From NCBI GenBank assembly GCA_964370825.1, contig CAYJKY010000013.1:8323-72322 (forward strand): 64,000 nt of DNA, written 5' to 3'. Shown piece after piece: positions 52,162-61,048 of the stretch. The number at the start of each line of letters is the position of its first letter. Within the stretch, counting starts at the first letter, position 1. Below the pieces are notes generated by a model. That model had not been told where the DNA came from. It worked only from the letters and a program-made list of their open reading frames with translations, and made no database searches. This stretch comes from CAYJBH01 sp964370825 (GTDB lineage Bacteria; Bacillota; Clostridia; Oscillospirales; Ruminococcaceae). A program made the translations under genes and the position numbers.

Positions 52162-53541
52162 ATGAAACTAAAAAGAACTTTAGCAACCTTGCTATCTATC
52201 ATCCTTATGCTTTCGCTTGCTGTTGGTTGTAGCGCACCTGCATCCGAGAGTGAAGATGCAAGTGCGGTAACGTCCACCGAGGCCTCGGCGGATGATGCAG
52301 GCGATGATGCGGATGCGGCCATGTCTAGTGTCACATTAACAATAATGGCGGCACAGGATCAAATCAAGGACGTAGAGCAAAATATTTTAGCCCCGATGTT
52401 TGAGGAGGAAACCGGCATAAAAATCGATTTTCAAATCACCCCGTCTGACCAGTTTGACAATCTGCTTGCAACCAAGCTTGACACCGATGCGGCTGCCGAT
52501 ATTTTCCTTGCACAGTCCGGTGCATTGACAATGGAGGGCCGTTACAATCCGGCGGAAAATTGCGTCGATCTTTCCGATATGGCATGGGTGCAAAACTATA
52601 AAGATACCACCAAGGCCGCTAGTTCGTTAGACGGCAAGGTGTATGCACAGACCATCTGGAATGTCGAGGGCGGCTCCCATGTTGTTATCTATAACAAAAA
52701 AATCTATGAAGATTTAGGTCTTTCTGTTCCTACAACATTTGATGAGTTTACTGCCAATGCAGAAGCAATAAAAGCTGCAGGTATTACTCCTGTTTACGAG
52801 GCAGTTGTTGACTCATGGAAACCCACAGTATCCTATATAGAATCATTTATTAAGATCGAGCAGGACAACCCGGGTACATTCGAGGCGCTAAACAATAACG
52901 AAATCAAGATGGTTGATGTTCCGGGTGCTGTAGAACTTACCGAACAGTTTAAGATGGTGGGACAGATGTATTCCGGTGATACATACATGTCAAACGAATA
53001 TGTAAACGCCGGTATTTCTATGGCAACAGGCGAATATGCAATGGTTATATCCCCGTCATCACTTATAGGCGAGATAGCTGCAAATTATCCTGATGAAATG
53101 TACGGAAGTGCTGATGATTACGGTCTGTTTGTATATCCTTACATGGATAATCAACTTTATAATGTAAACCCACAAGGTCCGTCGAGATTTATCTTCTCGG
53201 GAAGTGAATATGTTGAGGAAGCAAAAATGTACCTCGAATTTATGGCGCGTGAAGATGTCCTTGCAATAATGGTAGAGAATGAGCCGGCATTTTGGGATCT
53301 GCCCTATACAAACGTAGTACCGGCACCACAGGTTTATGATGAGGCACGTATTGCTGACTACCCGGAATCCGCAACGGTTATGCAGGCGGCAGTATCATAT
53401 ATCGACCCACAGTGGATGGATATCTCGAGCGACATTCAATCGCTGTATCTTGATCAGATGACTGCAGAGGAGCTTCTCGCAAACATAGATGAGAGAAGAG
53501 CAATTCAGGCAGAGCAGGCCGGCGACGAAAACTGGCAGTAA
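52162..53541 (+). CDS. Sugar-binding lipoprotein of the module 4 importer (SBP family 1)
   Basis: 459 residues; signal peptide with lipobox LAVGC (Cys about 23), Ser/Glu/Asp/Ala-rich acidic linker, then a family 1 SBP with IMAAQDQIKDVEQNILAPMFEEETGIKIDF and IYNKKIYEDLGLSVPTTFDEF, typical of MsmE/UgpB/AraN-type proteins binding oligosaccharides. TAGGAGG lies well placed before the ATG. Followed by a long hairpin array and two permeases of the MalF/MalG (MsmF/MsmG) type, distinct from the LplB/LplC systems in modules 1 and 2. Confidence 0.9.
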   Translation: MKLKRTLATLLSIILMLSLAVGCSAPASESEDASAVTSTEASADDAGDDADAAMSSVTLTIMAAQDQIKDVEQNILAPMFEEETGIKIDFQITPSDQFDNLLATKLDTDAAADIFLAQSGALTMEGRYNPAENCVDLSDMAWVQNYKDTTKAASSLDGKVYAQTIWNVEGGSHVVIYNKKIYEDLGLSVPTTFDEFTANAEAIKAAGITPVYEAVVDSWKPTVSYIESFIKIEQDNPGTFEALNNNEIKMVDVPGAVELTEQFKMVGQMYSGDTYMSNEYVNAGISMATGEYAMVISPSSLIGEIAANYPDEMYGSADDYGLFVYPYMDNQLYNVNPQGPSRFIFSGSEYVEEAKMYLEFMAREDVLAIMVENEPAFWDLPYTNVVPAPQVYDEARIADYPESATVMQAAVSYIDPQWMDISSDIQSLYLDQMTAEELLANIDERRAIQAEQAGDENWQ

Positions 53542-53559
53542 ATATACTTTATTATAAAA

Positions 53560-53768
53560 GGGGTGGGGCTCTGCCCGCCCCTTCAGAGTGTCAAAAAACC
53601 AGTAATCTCCTTGAAATGTCAAATTCGGTGACATGTGCGGCGAATTTGACATTCAACAAATGGCTTCGCAAAGCCATTTGTGGGGGAGGGTACCGGGAGG
53701 GGATGCATCCCCTCTCGGGGCTGTCGAACTTTTTCGACAGCCTGAAGGGGTGGGGCTCTGCCCGCCCC
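53560..53768 (+). promoter_or_regulatory. Array of six stem-loops between SBP and permease genes
   Basis: Six consecutive stems: GGGGTGGG/CCCGCCCC (53560-53581), AATGTCAAATTC/GAATTTGACATT (53615-53626 with 53642-53653), ACAAATGGCTT/AAGCCATTTGT (53656-53681), the palindrome GAGGGGATGCATCCCCTC (53697-53714), GGCTGTCG/CGACAGCC (53719-53742), and a second identical copy of the first (53747-53768), followed by TTTT. Much richer in GC than the genes around it. Likely effects are mRNA stabilisation or partial termination favouring SBP expression; the identical first and last hairpins suggest insertion of a mobile palindromic unit. Confidence 0.75.
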
Positions 53769-53801
53769 TTTTAAGTTCGATTGTAAGGAATGGTCATAAA
53801 T

Positions 53802-54701
53802 ATGAAAAAACAAAAAAAGAAAGCTCAGCTCTCGAAAGTTTACCCACTATGGTTTGCTTTTGGAGCACTTATACTGTACAGCCTATTATATGTTGTCCCG
53901 GCAATCTACGGATTTGTGCTGTCGTTTACAGATTGGGGCCGAGGGGTAAGCACTTCAGAACTGACCTTTGTCGGGCTTGAAAATTTCCTACTTGTTTTAG
54001 ATCCTGAGAATGATTATTTTCAATATATCGGAAACACGTTTTGGTTTTCCCTTGTAACCTCGCTGTTTAAATCTGTTTTGGCGTTGGCGGCGGCGATGAT
54101 AATAAATAAAGGTATTGCGTTTAAGCGGTTTCACCGAATGGCACTCTTTTTCCCGTCTATCATCTCGGTTGTTGTAACCGGTCTTGTGTTCCGCTCGATA
54201 CTACGTCCCAAAACAGGACTTTTTAACGTTATACTTAATCTGTTCGGATTTCCGATAAACACCGACTGGCTCAACGGAGTTGACACCGCTTTTAACTCGG
54301 TAATGGCAGTAGATATTTGGCGAGGAATAGGTTATATTATGGTAATATTTCTTGCCGGACTACAGTCCATATCCCCCACATATTATGAGGCTGCCGATAT
54401 AGATGGAGCAGGTGGGATATCTAAATTTTTCCGTATAACACTACCGTTACTCAAACAGACTATCCTTGTCAACGTTATGCTGAATGTCATTTATGGTTTA
54501 CGCGTATTTGACATGATTTATGTGCTGACTAAAGGAGGTCCCGGCGATCTCACCAACGTGTTATACACAAGTGTTTTTCAGGAGTTTGGTCTTGGGCGTT
54601 ATGCAGTCGGCTCTGCTTTATCCAGCGTGATGCTTATCTTTCTTCTTATATTTGGTGTATTTTTTGTACGTATAATTACAAAGCAGGAGGTTGAGCAATA
54701 G
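53802..54701 (+). CDS. Sugar ABC transporter permease, MalF/MsmF type
   Basis: 299 residues, six helices; the EAA loop SPTYYEAADIDGAGGISKFFRITLP and the LQSISP preceding segment are typical of CUT1 MalF-like permeases. Two in-frame ATGs (53790, 53802) follow TAAGGA; the second is preferred since the first has no spacer. The protein starts with a basic Lys-rich cytosolic tail. Pairs with the next gene. Confidence 0.92.
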   Translation: MKKQKKKAQLSKVYPLWFAFGALILYSLLYVVPAIYGFVLSFTDWGRGVSTSELTFVGLENFLLVLDPENDYFQYIGNTFWFSLVTSLFKSVLALAAAMIINKGIAFKRFHRMALFFPSIISVVVTGLVFRSILRPKTGLFNVILNLFGFPINTDWLNGVDTAFNSVMAVDIWRGIGYIMVIFLAGLQSISPTYYEAADIDGAGGISKFFRITLPLLKQTILVNVMLNVIYGLRVFDMIYVLTKGGPGDLTNVLYTSVFQEFGLGRYAVGSALSSVMLIFLLIFGVFFVRIITKQEVEQ

Positions 54702-54702
54702 C

Positions 54703-55527
54703 ATGAAAAACAAAAATATTGTTGTGTCGATTTTCAAAAACACCGTAGCAGTTTTAATGAGCGCTATAATGCTAATACCAATACTGCTGATTTTATTAAA
54801 CTCTTTTAAAACCGAGGGCGAGGCGACAAGCATGTCTTTTTCACTGCCGGAAACATTTATGTGGGAAAACTACCTTGTTGCCATAGAGGAAGGCGATTTG
54901 GTAATATCATTTTTTAACAGTCTGTTATATTCCACCTCATCGGTAGCATTTATTGTTTTGTTTGCATCTATGGCAGCATTTGTTTTTTCAAGAAACAAGA
55001 CAAGGTTAAACAAAATACTATATATATACGTTGTGATGGGTTTGACCCTAACCATCAACCATATTGCATTAATTAATATTATGCAGACGATTGGTTTGAT
55101 GGGCACCAGGCTTGGAATAATAATATTGTACATAGCACTACAGCTACCGTTTGCGATATTTTTAATGTACAGCTTTATATCTACCATTCCACGCGAGATA
55201 GACGAGGCGGCAGTTGTTGACGGTTGCGGACCAATTAGGTTATTCTTTTTAATAGTATTCCCCAATTTAAAACCTGCCTTGGTATCGATAGGTATTCTTA
55301 ATTTTTTAAACACCTGGAACGAATTTGTACTACCGCTATACTACTTAAGTGATTCTTCCAGCTGGCCTATGACAAACAGTATCTATACATTTTACGGTCA
55401 GTATTCGGCAAGCTGGAACCTTGTTTCAGCAGATATAATACTAACCTCTTTGCCGGTAATAATTATATATCTGCTCGCACAAAAACACATTGTGGACGGA
55501 ATGACGGTAGGCGCAGTTAAAGGATGA
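54703..55527 (+). CDS. Sugar ABC transporter permease, MalG/MsmG type
   Basis: 274 residues, six helices; EAA loop PREIDEAAVVDGCGPIRLFFLIVFP, C-terminal AQKHIVDGMTVGAVKG as in MalG-like CUT1 permeases. AGGAGG ends 12 bases before ATG 54703, which lies one base beyond the upstream stop; an alternative TTG at 54691 directly touches the SD. No ATPase gene is present, so an MsmX-like shared ATPase is presumably encoded elsewhere. Confidence 0.92.
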   Translation: MKNKNIVVSIFKNTVAVLMSAIMLIPILLILLNSFKTEGEATSMSFSLPETFMWENYLVAIEEGDLVISFFNSLLYSTSSVAFIVLFASMAAFVFSRNKTRLNKILYIYVVMGLTLTINHIALINIMQTIGLMGTRLGIIILYIALQLPFAIFLMYSFISTIPREIDEAAVVDGCGPIRLFFLIVFPNLKPALVSIGILNFLNTWNEFVLPLYYLSDSSSWPMTNSIYTFYGQYSASWNLVSADIILTSLPVIIIYLLAQKHIVDGMTVGAVKG

Positions 55528-55551
55528 TTTCCTAAGTTAAATGACTATATT

Positions 55552-55585
55552 AAAAAAGGAGATGGCAATGCCTCTCCTTTTTTTG
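55552..55585. terminator. Bidirectional terminator between importer and GH31 gene
   Basis: AAAAAAGGAGA pairs with TCTCCTTTTTTT, with an inner GGC/GCC pair around AAT; A-run on one side, T-run on the other, so it works in both directions. It separates the permease stop (55527) from the convergent GH31 stop (55590). Confidence 0.85.
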
Positions 55586-55589
55586 TTTT

Positions 55590-57839
55590 TTATAGCGTAT
55601 AAGTTGTGTTCTCACCGTTGTAGTTAAACGACTTGCAATATTGTTCGCCGTTTTGTCTGACAAATTTTACATTAAAGATTTTATTAACCGGCAACTTTCC
55701 GGTGTTTTGTGACAGCGTTAGGGTTTTCATAGCATCGCTATAGGTAAAAGAATATCTAACGAATTCGTCATCTTCAAACCCAAAGCCATCTCCGCTGTCG
55801 TTGTAATAGCAAAATTCACCGTCTGCACCCTCATAAACAACCACCTCGTTGTATTCGTTGTTGTTTTGTGCTGAATACTCTACATCGTTAGTATTAGTGG
55901 GGATTATAGAGCCTGCTTTAACAAACACCGGGAAAACATCTATAGAATAGGGTAATTCCACATTGCTTCCACCTTCGTAACAAATGTTTGTAAAATAATC
56001 ATACCATAAAAACCCTTTTGGCAGGTATATCGATTGTGTAAAATCACGGTCGATAATTTCCTTGTTATTACTCTCAAAATACATTGGTTTCACAATCGGT
56101 TTTACAAGAAACGCATCCCCAAACATAAATGAATTGCTTATATTAATCGCTGTTTCATCATAAGCAAAATCAAACAAAAAGCTACGTAACATGGTGTAAT
56201 TTTCTGCATATGTTCGGTATGCCAGCGAATAGATGTAGGGCAAAATCCTGTATCGAATTTTAATGAAACTGATTATGGTATCATAACAATCAAGCTTTTT
56301 ATTTTTAAACTGCCACGGCTCTCTTGGGGTGTCGGTGCCATGGCTTCTGAACACGGGTAGAAATGTTGCGTACTGTAACCATCTTGTGTAAAGCTCACAG
56401 TATCCCGCATCCAGCACCCCGTCGTTATAATCTCCATTCCAGAACCATAGCGGTTCTTTACCCTCATTGTTGCATCCCCTGTTTTCGTACTTGTCCTTTA
56501 CCACAAAAAATGCACCTATATCTATTGTCCAGTACGGGTGTCCGCTAAGCACAAACTTGAGTCCCTCGGTAATCTGATTTTTTAGCACATCCCATCTTGC
56601 GCAGATATCGCCTGACCACATTATTGTTCCGTATTTTTGTGCTCCGACATATACTGACCGTGTCAGATTAACACATCGTTTGCCCTCGGTGTTTTGCAAA
56701 AAGTTCTCATACACACCCATTGCATGGTAAAGACAGTAGCTATTCACCTTATCCCACGGCAGGTGATTGCGTGATTCTTCAATCACCGACAAATAGCGTT
56801 CATGTTCGCTTTTTTTGTGCTCACCGCCCCAGTCTGCATTGGAAAAAGGCTCGGTGCTGTCACACCACCAACCGTCAAGACCGGCACAGAGCAGCTCTCG
56901 GTTAGATTGTTCGGAATAAAGTTTGCGTCCCTGTTCGCTGTAAGCATCGTATACCTGTGATGACCCCATTATCAGGTCATGCTTTTTAAACTCGATGTAG
57001 TTATCCGACAAAACATGCATGTTCGGCCATATCGACCATAGCAACTTTATATTATTGTCGTGTAGCCTTTTGATGGTATCGGGGAGGTTCGGATATCGCT
57101 CCTTATCGGGAATTTTGTTTCCCCACCGTCCCTTTATCCATGTGTGCCAGTCCTGAACAATGCAATCAATAGGGATTTTCAGCTCACGAAAATTTTCGGC
57201 AACCGATAAAAGCTCCTCTGCGTTGTCGTACCGCTCTTTTGACTGCCAATAGCCAAAACACCACCTCGGTAGCATCGAGGCTGTTCCGGTTAAGTCTCGG
57301 ATAGATGCGATTATATCGTCTGTATTCTCGCCGATAATGATATAGTATGTTATCTCCTCGCCGGCGCCGACTATAAATGAGATATCACCATTCTTCTCCT
57401 CAAAAATAATATCACTCTGCGAGTCGACATAAACGGCATAGCCGAGACTGGAGATAAGTATGGGCATGGCGTTACGCATGTTTGATTGGTATAGATATTC
57501 CTTTTTACCGGTATAGTCGTAAACCCCATCCTCATACTGCCCAAGTCCGGTTAAAAGCTGTTTTTTGTACGTCTTAAACTTCAAGGTTATCCTATTACTT
57601 TTCTCGGTGTCAATAACCTCGGGATCTTCGGCATATATTGTTTCACCGTTAGCTGTCATTACAAAATTGAGTGATGAATTTTCATTCATCTTTGTGGTGT
57701 GTGTTTGAATTTCATCAAAAACCACAGAGGTTTGGCTAATAACAATCTCATCACCCTTATAAAAATCGATCCTGTCGCAGCTGTTTGAGTCGGTTGCAAG
57801 TACGGTTATCTTTTTAATATTTTCGTTATTTAAAATCAT
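55590..57839 (-). CDS. GH31 family alpha-glycosidase (module 4)
   Basis: 749 residues. Barrel motifs: the catalytic nucleophile Asp in LDGWWCDSTEPFSNADW and the acid/base Asp in TIMWSGDICARWDVL, with SGHPYWTIDIGAFF and TFLPVFRSHGTDTPREPW following; a C-terminal beta domain (DUF5110-like) with YEGADGEFCYYNDSGDG. It differs clearly from the YicI-type enzyme at 23574, so the locus carries two GH31 specificities (alpha-xylosidase, alpha-glucosidase or related). No signal peptide. Start ATG 57839, 6 bases after AAAGGAG. Downstream partner of the unrecognised 619-residue protein. Confidence 0.87.
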   Translation of the reverse strand: MILNNENIKKITVLATDSNSCDRIDFYKGDEIVISQTSVVFDEIQTHTTKMNENSSLNFVMTANGETIYAEDPEVIDTEKSNRITLKFKTYKKQLLTGLGQYEDGVYDYTGKKEYLYQSNMRNAMPILISSLGYAVYVDSQSDIIFEEKNGDISFIVGAGEEITYYIIIGENTDDIIASIRDLTGTASMLPRWCFGYWQSKERYDNAEELLSVAENFRELKIPIDCIVQDWHTWIKGRWGNKIPDKERYPNLPDTIKRLHDNNIKLLWSIWPNMHVLSDNYIEFKKHDLIMGSSQVYDAYSEQGRKLYSEQSNRELLCAGLDGWWCDSTEPFSNADWGGEHKKSEHERYLSVIEESRNHLPWDKVNSYCLYHAMGVYENFLQNTEGKRCVNLTRSVYVGAQKYGTIMWSGDICARWDVLKNQITEGLKFVLSGHPYWTIDIGAFFVVKDKYENRGCNNEGKEPLWFWNGDYNDGVLDAGYCELYTRWLQYATFLPVFRSHGTDTPREPWQFKNKKLDCYDTIISFIKIRYRILPYIYSLAYRTYAENYTMLRSFLFDFAYDETAINISNSFMFGDAFLVKPIVKPMYFESNNKEIIDRDFTQSIYLPKGFLWYDYFTNICYEGGSNVELPYSIDVFPVFVKAGSIIPTNTNDVEYSAQNNNEYNEVVVYEGADGEFCYYNDSGDGFGFEDDEFVRYSFTYSDAMKTLTLSQNTGKLPVNKIFNVKFVRQNGEQYCKSFNYNGENTTYTL

Positions 57840-57853
57840 GAGCAACTCCTTTT

Positions 57854-59713
57854 CTATAAAATAAATTCGAGTTCGGCAAGCGTCAGAAGTGCCGATGTCT
57901 CCGCCCAAGTGGAACCGTAGAAAACTCCGCCGACAAAATCCTCACCCTCCCAGTCGCTTGTGTTGACACGCTCGTTTATGTATCCTTGCGGAAGTTTTTT
58001 TGGTGGTGTCTCTCTTGAATATATCGGCCTTTTTTCGAGTGAGGTATACTGGAAAATGTTCTTTGCTATATCACATATTAGCTCTTTATATCTTTCATCA
58101 CCGGTGAATTTGTACAGCTTATAAAGGCTGTTGCCGGACAAGGTGCATATTCCCGGAGCGGAATGTTTGTTTTGAACATTCGCAAACACACTGCCGACCG
58201 TCTTTATGTCAAGGCGTCCAAACTCGGAGTTTTTAGGGAAAATATAATTGTAGGACATTACCCAGCTAGAGCAAATATGTGCCTGCTCCTTTGCGGCATT
58301 CAGCCAAAAGTCATCCTTAGTGTGTTCATATAAAACAACAAAACTCTCAAGGAGTAAAAAGGCGCTTTCACTGTCGGGAGATGACAGTATTTCACCCGGT
58401 CCACCGCCGGTATAACCCTTTTGTGTATAATCATGATAATATTTTTTAGCTATCGAGACGGCAATATCAATTATGTCATCACCCTTGTTATAGTAGCGTG
58501 CATATGTTACAAGCCCTGCCGGCACAAGTGCCCCTGCGGTTGAACCGCCTACAATTATTTCACCGGTTTTGTGCGATACAAACTGACCAAGCTGTGCGTA
58601 TTTATTGAAATTTTTTATAAACGCATTCGCCAATTTCTCTGCCATATCATGGTAGCCTTGTGGAATATCTTGCCCCCTGCCTGTCATTACATCAAAGTGC
58701 TTAAAAAGAAAGTACAAGATATCGGCAGATTTTCTCACCATGTGCCAGTCGTCGGTGTTTTCAATAGAAAAACCGTCGTCAAAATAGTTGCCGTTCATAT
58801 CGATAAGTCCAATAAAAAAACCGCACTCTTGCTGTGTAGAAAGCAAAAATTCAAGTGTGTCTATCGCCCTTTTGTAGGATATATCCCCGCCCAATTTCAT
58901 GAGCGGGTAGGAGGTCAATGCGCCACCGGTCCAGCCCGGTTGCCAGACCTGATACTTTCCCCAATAGCTGTCGTCGTATTCGGTGCCTATGGTGTAGGTT
59001 TTTAGCTTTTCATTGTAGTTGTACTCATTCCACTTATTCTCATATATCGAAAATGCCTCGTCAGGTTTCATGATTTCATTATAATCGCAGGGTAATCCCA
59101 TGCATTTGCGGTTGTTGAAAAACAGCTCGTAAAATTCCGCAATGCTCGCACAGGAGAAAGAAAACCATTTAAAAGGAAAGTGAAGGATTTCACCCTTTAA
59201 AAAAGACATCCCGACATCATCGTGTGGCTTATTAGGGGAGTTGTTTTTACGGTTTTTGGGAATATGAATCGCAATTGTACCGTTGGTGTAGGAAAACCCA
59301 ATATTATGATTTTTTATCTGTTGCTCGGTAAAAAGCAGATAAGCGTGTTTGTTTTTTTGTGAGAAGACACCGATGCACGGTACAGCAAGATCGCCCACAC
59401 ATATGCTAATGCAGCCGGTGGAATCCTCATTCAGCCGCGGCACATCGGTGATGGTGGTGGGCATATCAAGGCAAGCTTCTGACATTGAAAACATGGGTGG
59501 ATAGCTCATGGGTTTGGCTCTAAATTTATTGCCGTTATAACAACAGGCGGGAAATAGTACAAAATCGGTCTCATCGCTGTGTTCGAGTTTTATCTCGATT
59601 GACAAAAACCCCTCTGCCGTGTCGTAAGGGATTGTTATACCGACAGATTGATTTGTCAGTTCATGGTTCAAAGGTTTTCCGTTGTAAAATACAGATAATT
59701 CAGCTTTTTTCAA
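57854..59713 (-). CDS. Six-hairpin-like protein of unknown activity
   Basis: 619 residues; I cannot name the family. The N-terminal 230 residues look beta-rich, the rest (from about 270) all-alpha with repeated aromatic helix-loop patterns (YQVWQPGWTGGALTSYPLMK, ENTDDWHMVRKSADILYFLF, GGPGEILSSPDSESAFLLLE, ENDING ETSALLTLAELEF), consistent with an (alpha/alpha)6 toroid as in GH127/GH63/glucoamylase-like enzymes; WHMVR and SPDSES supply possible catalytic acids. Start: TTG 59713, 6 bases after TTGGAG; the first TTG of the frame (59725) is itself part of that SD. It ends 14 bp before the GH31 gene and presumably acts on the same imported oligosaccharide. Confidence 0.6.
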   Translation of the reverse strand: MKKAELSVFYNGKPLNHELTNQSVGITIPYDTAEGFLSIEIKLEHSDETDFVLFPACCYNGNKFRAKPMSYPPMFSMSEACLDMPTTITDVPRLNEDSTGCISICVGDLAVPCIGVFSQKNKHAYLLFTEQQIKNHNIGFSYTNGTIAIHIPKNRKNNSPNKPHDDVGMSFLKGEILHFPFKWFSFSCASIAEFYELFFNNRKCMGLPCDYNEIMKPDEAFSIYENKWNEYNYNEKLKTYTIGTEYDDSYWGKYQVWQPGWTGGALTSYPLMKLGGDISYKRAIDTLEFLLSTQQECGFFIGLIDMNGNYFDDGFSIENTDDWHMVRKSADILYFLFKHFDVMTGRGQDIPQGYHDMAEKLANAFIKNFNKYAQLGQFVSHKTGEIIVGGSTAGALVPAGLVTYARYYNKGDDIIDIAVSIAKKYYHDYTQKGYTGGGPGEILSSPDSESAFLLLESFVVLYEHTKDDFWLNAAKEQAHICSSWVMSYNYIFPKNSEFGRLDIKTVGSVFANVQNKHSAPGICTLSGNSLYKLYKFTGDERYKELICDIAKNIFQYTSLEKRPIYSRETPPKKLPQGYINERVNTSDWEGEDFVGGVFYGSTWAETSALLTLAELEFIL

Positions 59714-59793
59714 TTTTGTCTCCAATTCGTTATTCTAAAAATTGTTCAAAAATTATAATACATTCAATGAAAAACACATTGAAATCTTTAGAT

Positions 59794-60936
59794 TTATAGT
59801 TTAAAATGAAGTGTAGATTTTATATCGCTCCAGTTTTTATCGGCGTGAGAAATTATTTTTTCGGCATCTTCGCAAGACATGGTTGGAAACAACAAAAACA
59901 TAGCATTGCTGCCATATCTCGCTACCAAACGGTCGATACGCTTTATCCATTCATCAACACTTCCGGTATATACTTTTATCCATAGTGCCTTACCTGCCGC
60001 AACCGCCTTGTCGTAAATTTCATACCATTGTTCAAACGTGCCATCAGGGTTATAGTCACCGCTCGTCCACTGCAATGCATCTATCTCGTCTATTTTCATT
60101 AGGGCGTCCATATGCTTTATTGCATCGGGACCATCCAGATGATATAACACGTTATCAGCACCCTTTGCAACCCTGCGCAAGGCAGGCACGATAAACTCTT
60201 CAAACTGGTTAGGCGACATCATGGCGCTAAAATCGCACTGTATCTTTATAGTTTTACCTCTACCCCATATTTGAAATACCGTATAACAAGAAGAATCTAT
60301 ATCCTCTTCATTCTGTTTTGATAGCTCATAAAAGCTGTCAAAATATCGGTAATATATTTTTTGCACTTCATCTATGCGACTGTGCATCTGCTCTGGTTCA
60401 TCCATAATGTCGAAGATGGTTTCTTGAGCACCTCGAAGCGAGGCTAATACATCAATGTTATCCATAATGTCCGGTAATCCTACATAATAGTCTCCCCGAG
60501 ATAGCTCAACAACCTGCCTGTAGGTTGCAAGATGTTTTTGATAAAGTGGATTTTGAGGGTCAAACTCGAGAGATTTATAATCATTCCAATCCCCAACCAT
60601 CTCCTCAAACCAGACACTTCCACCACTCACCTCGATATCACATCCAAGGTATGCTGCCATAGATCCGGGACCTAAATCTACCGACACATTGGGGAAACTT
60701 TCGGCTAAAAAGTTATGTGTCTCGCAAAAAGCCCTCATATTTTTGTCGATTGACACACCATCAAACAGATCGTTTTTTGATTTTGGACTCACCATTTCAA
60801 CGGCATTGCAATTATCCTTCCTTGCAACAATGCACATAAGCGGTCTACCCTGGTTGTTTTTTTTCCAGTAACCGTCCCATTTGCTCTTGGTATCATCCCA
60901 GTTGTTCTTATACTTCATATTTTTATTCTCACTCAT
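59794..60936 (-). CDS. URO-D superfamily protein lacking the zinc Cys motif
   Basis: 380 residues with the URO-D fold pattern, e.g. MDEPEQMHSRIDEVQKIYYRYFDSFYE, IQCDFSAMMSPNQFEEFIVPALRR. Where MtaA-like members have H-x-C, this one has LYHLDGPDAIKHM (H-x-D). So it belongs to a different subgroup from the URO-D gene at 22428; this subgroup is often annotated near sugar transport genes, without known activity. Start ATG 60936 is weakly supported (GAG about 8 bases up); ATG 60918 is an alternative. Divergent from the YesM-like kinase gene. Confidence 0.75.
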   Translation of the reverse strand: MSENKNMKYKNNWDDTKSKWDGYWKKNNQGRPLMCIVARKDNCNAVEMVSPKSKNDLFDGVSIDKNMRAFCETHNFLAESFPNVSVDLGPGSMAAYLGCDIEVSGGSVWFEEMVGDWNDYKSLEFDPQNPLYQKHLATYRQVVELSRGDYYVGLPDIMDNIDVLASLRGAQETIFDIMDEPEQMHSRIDEVQKIYYRYFDSFYELSKQNEEDIDSSCYTVFQIWGRGKTIKIQCDFSAMMSPNQFEEFIVPALRRVAKGADNVLYHLDGPDAIKHMDALMKIDEIDALQWTSGDYNPDGTFEQWYEIYDKAVAAGKALWIKVYTGSVDEWIKRIDRLVARYGSNAMFLLFPTMSCEDAEKIISHADKNWSDIKSTLHFKL

Positions 60937-61048
60937 ATTAAACTCTATTCTAACATTTTGCCGAAAAAAAGCAATACATTTTCCATATATTAAATTGCAC
61001 TTTTTTGAGCATATCAAAACCCCAAATAACACAACACAGCAGGTGAAA

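Noticed and set aside
53633..53980. 115-codon frame running through the hairpin array into the permease gene
   Set aside because: It is in another frame than the permease and is made of palindrome sequence.
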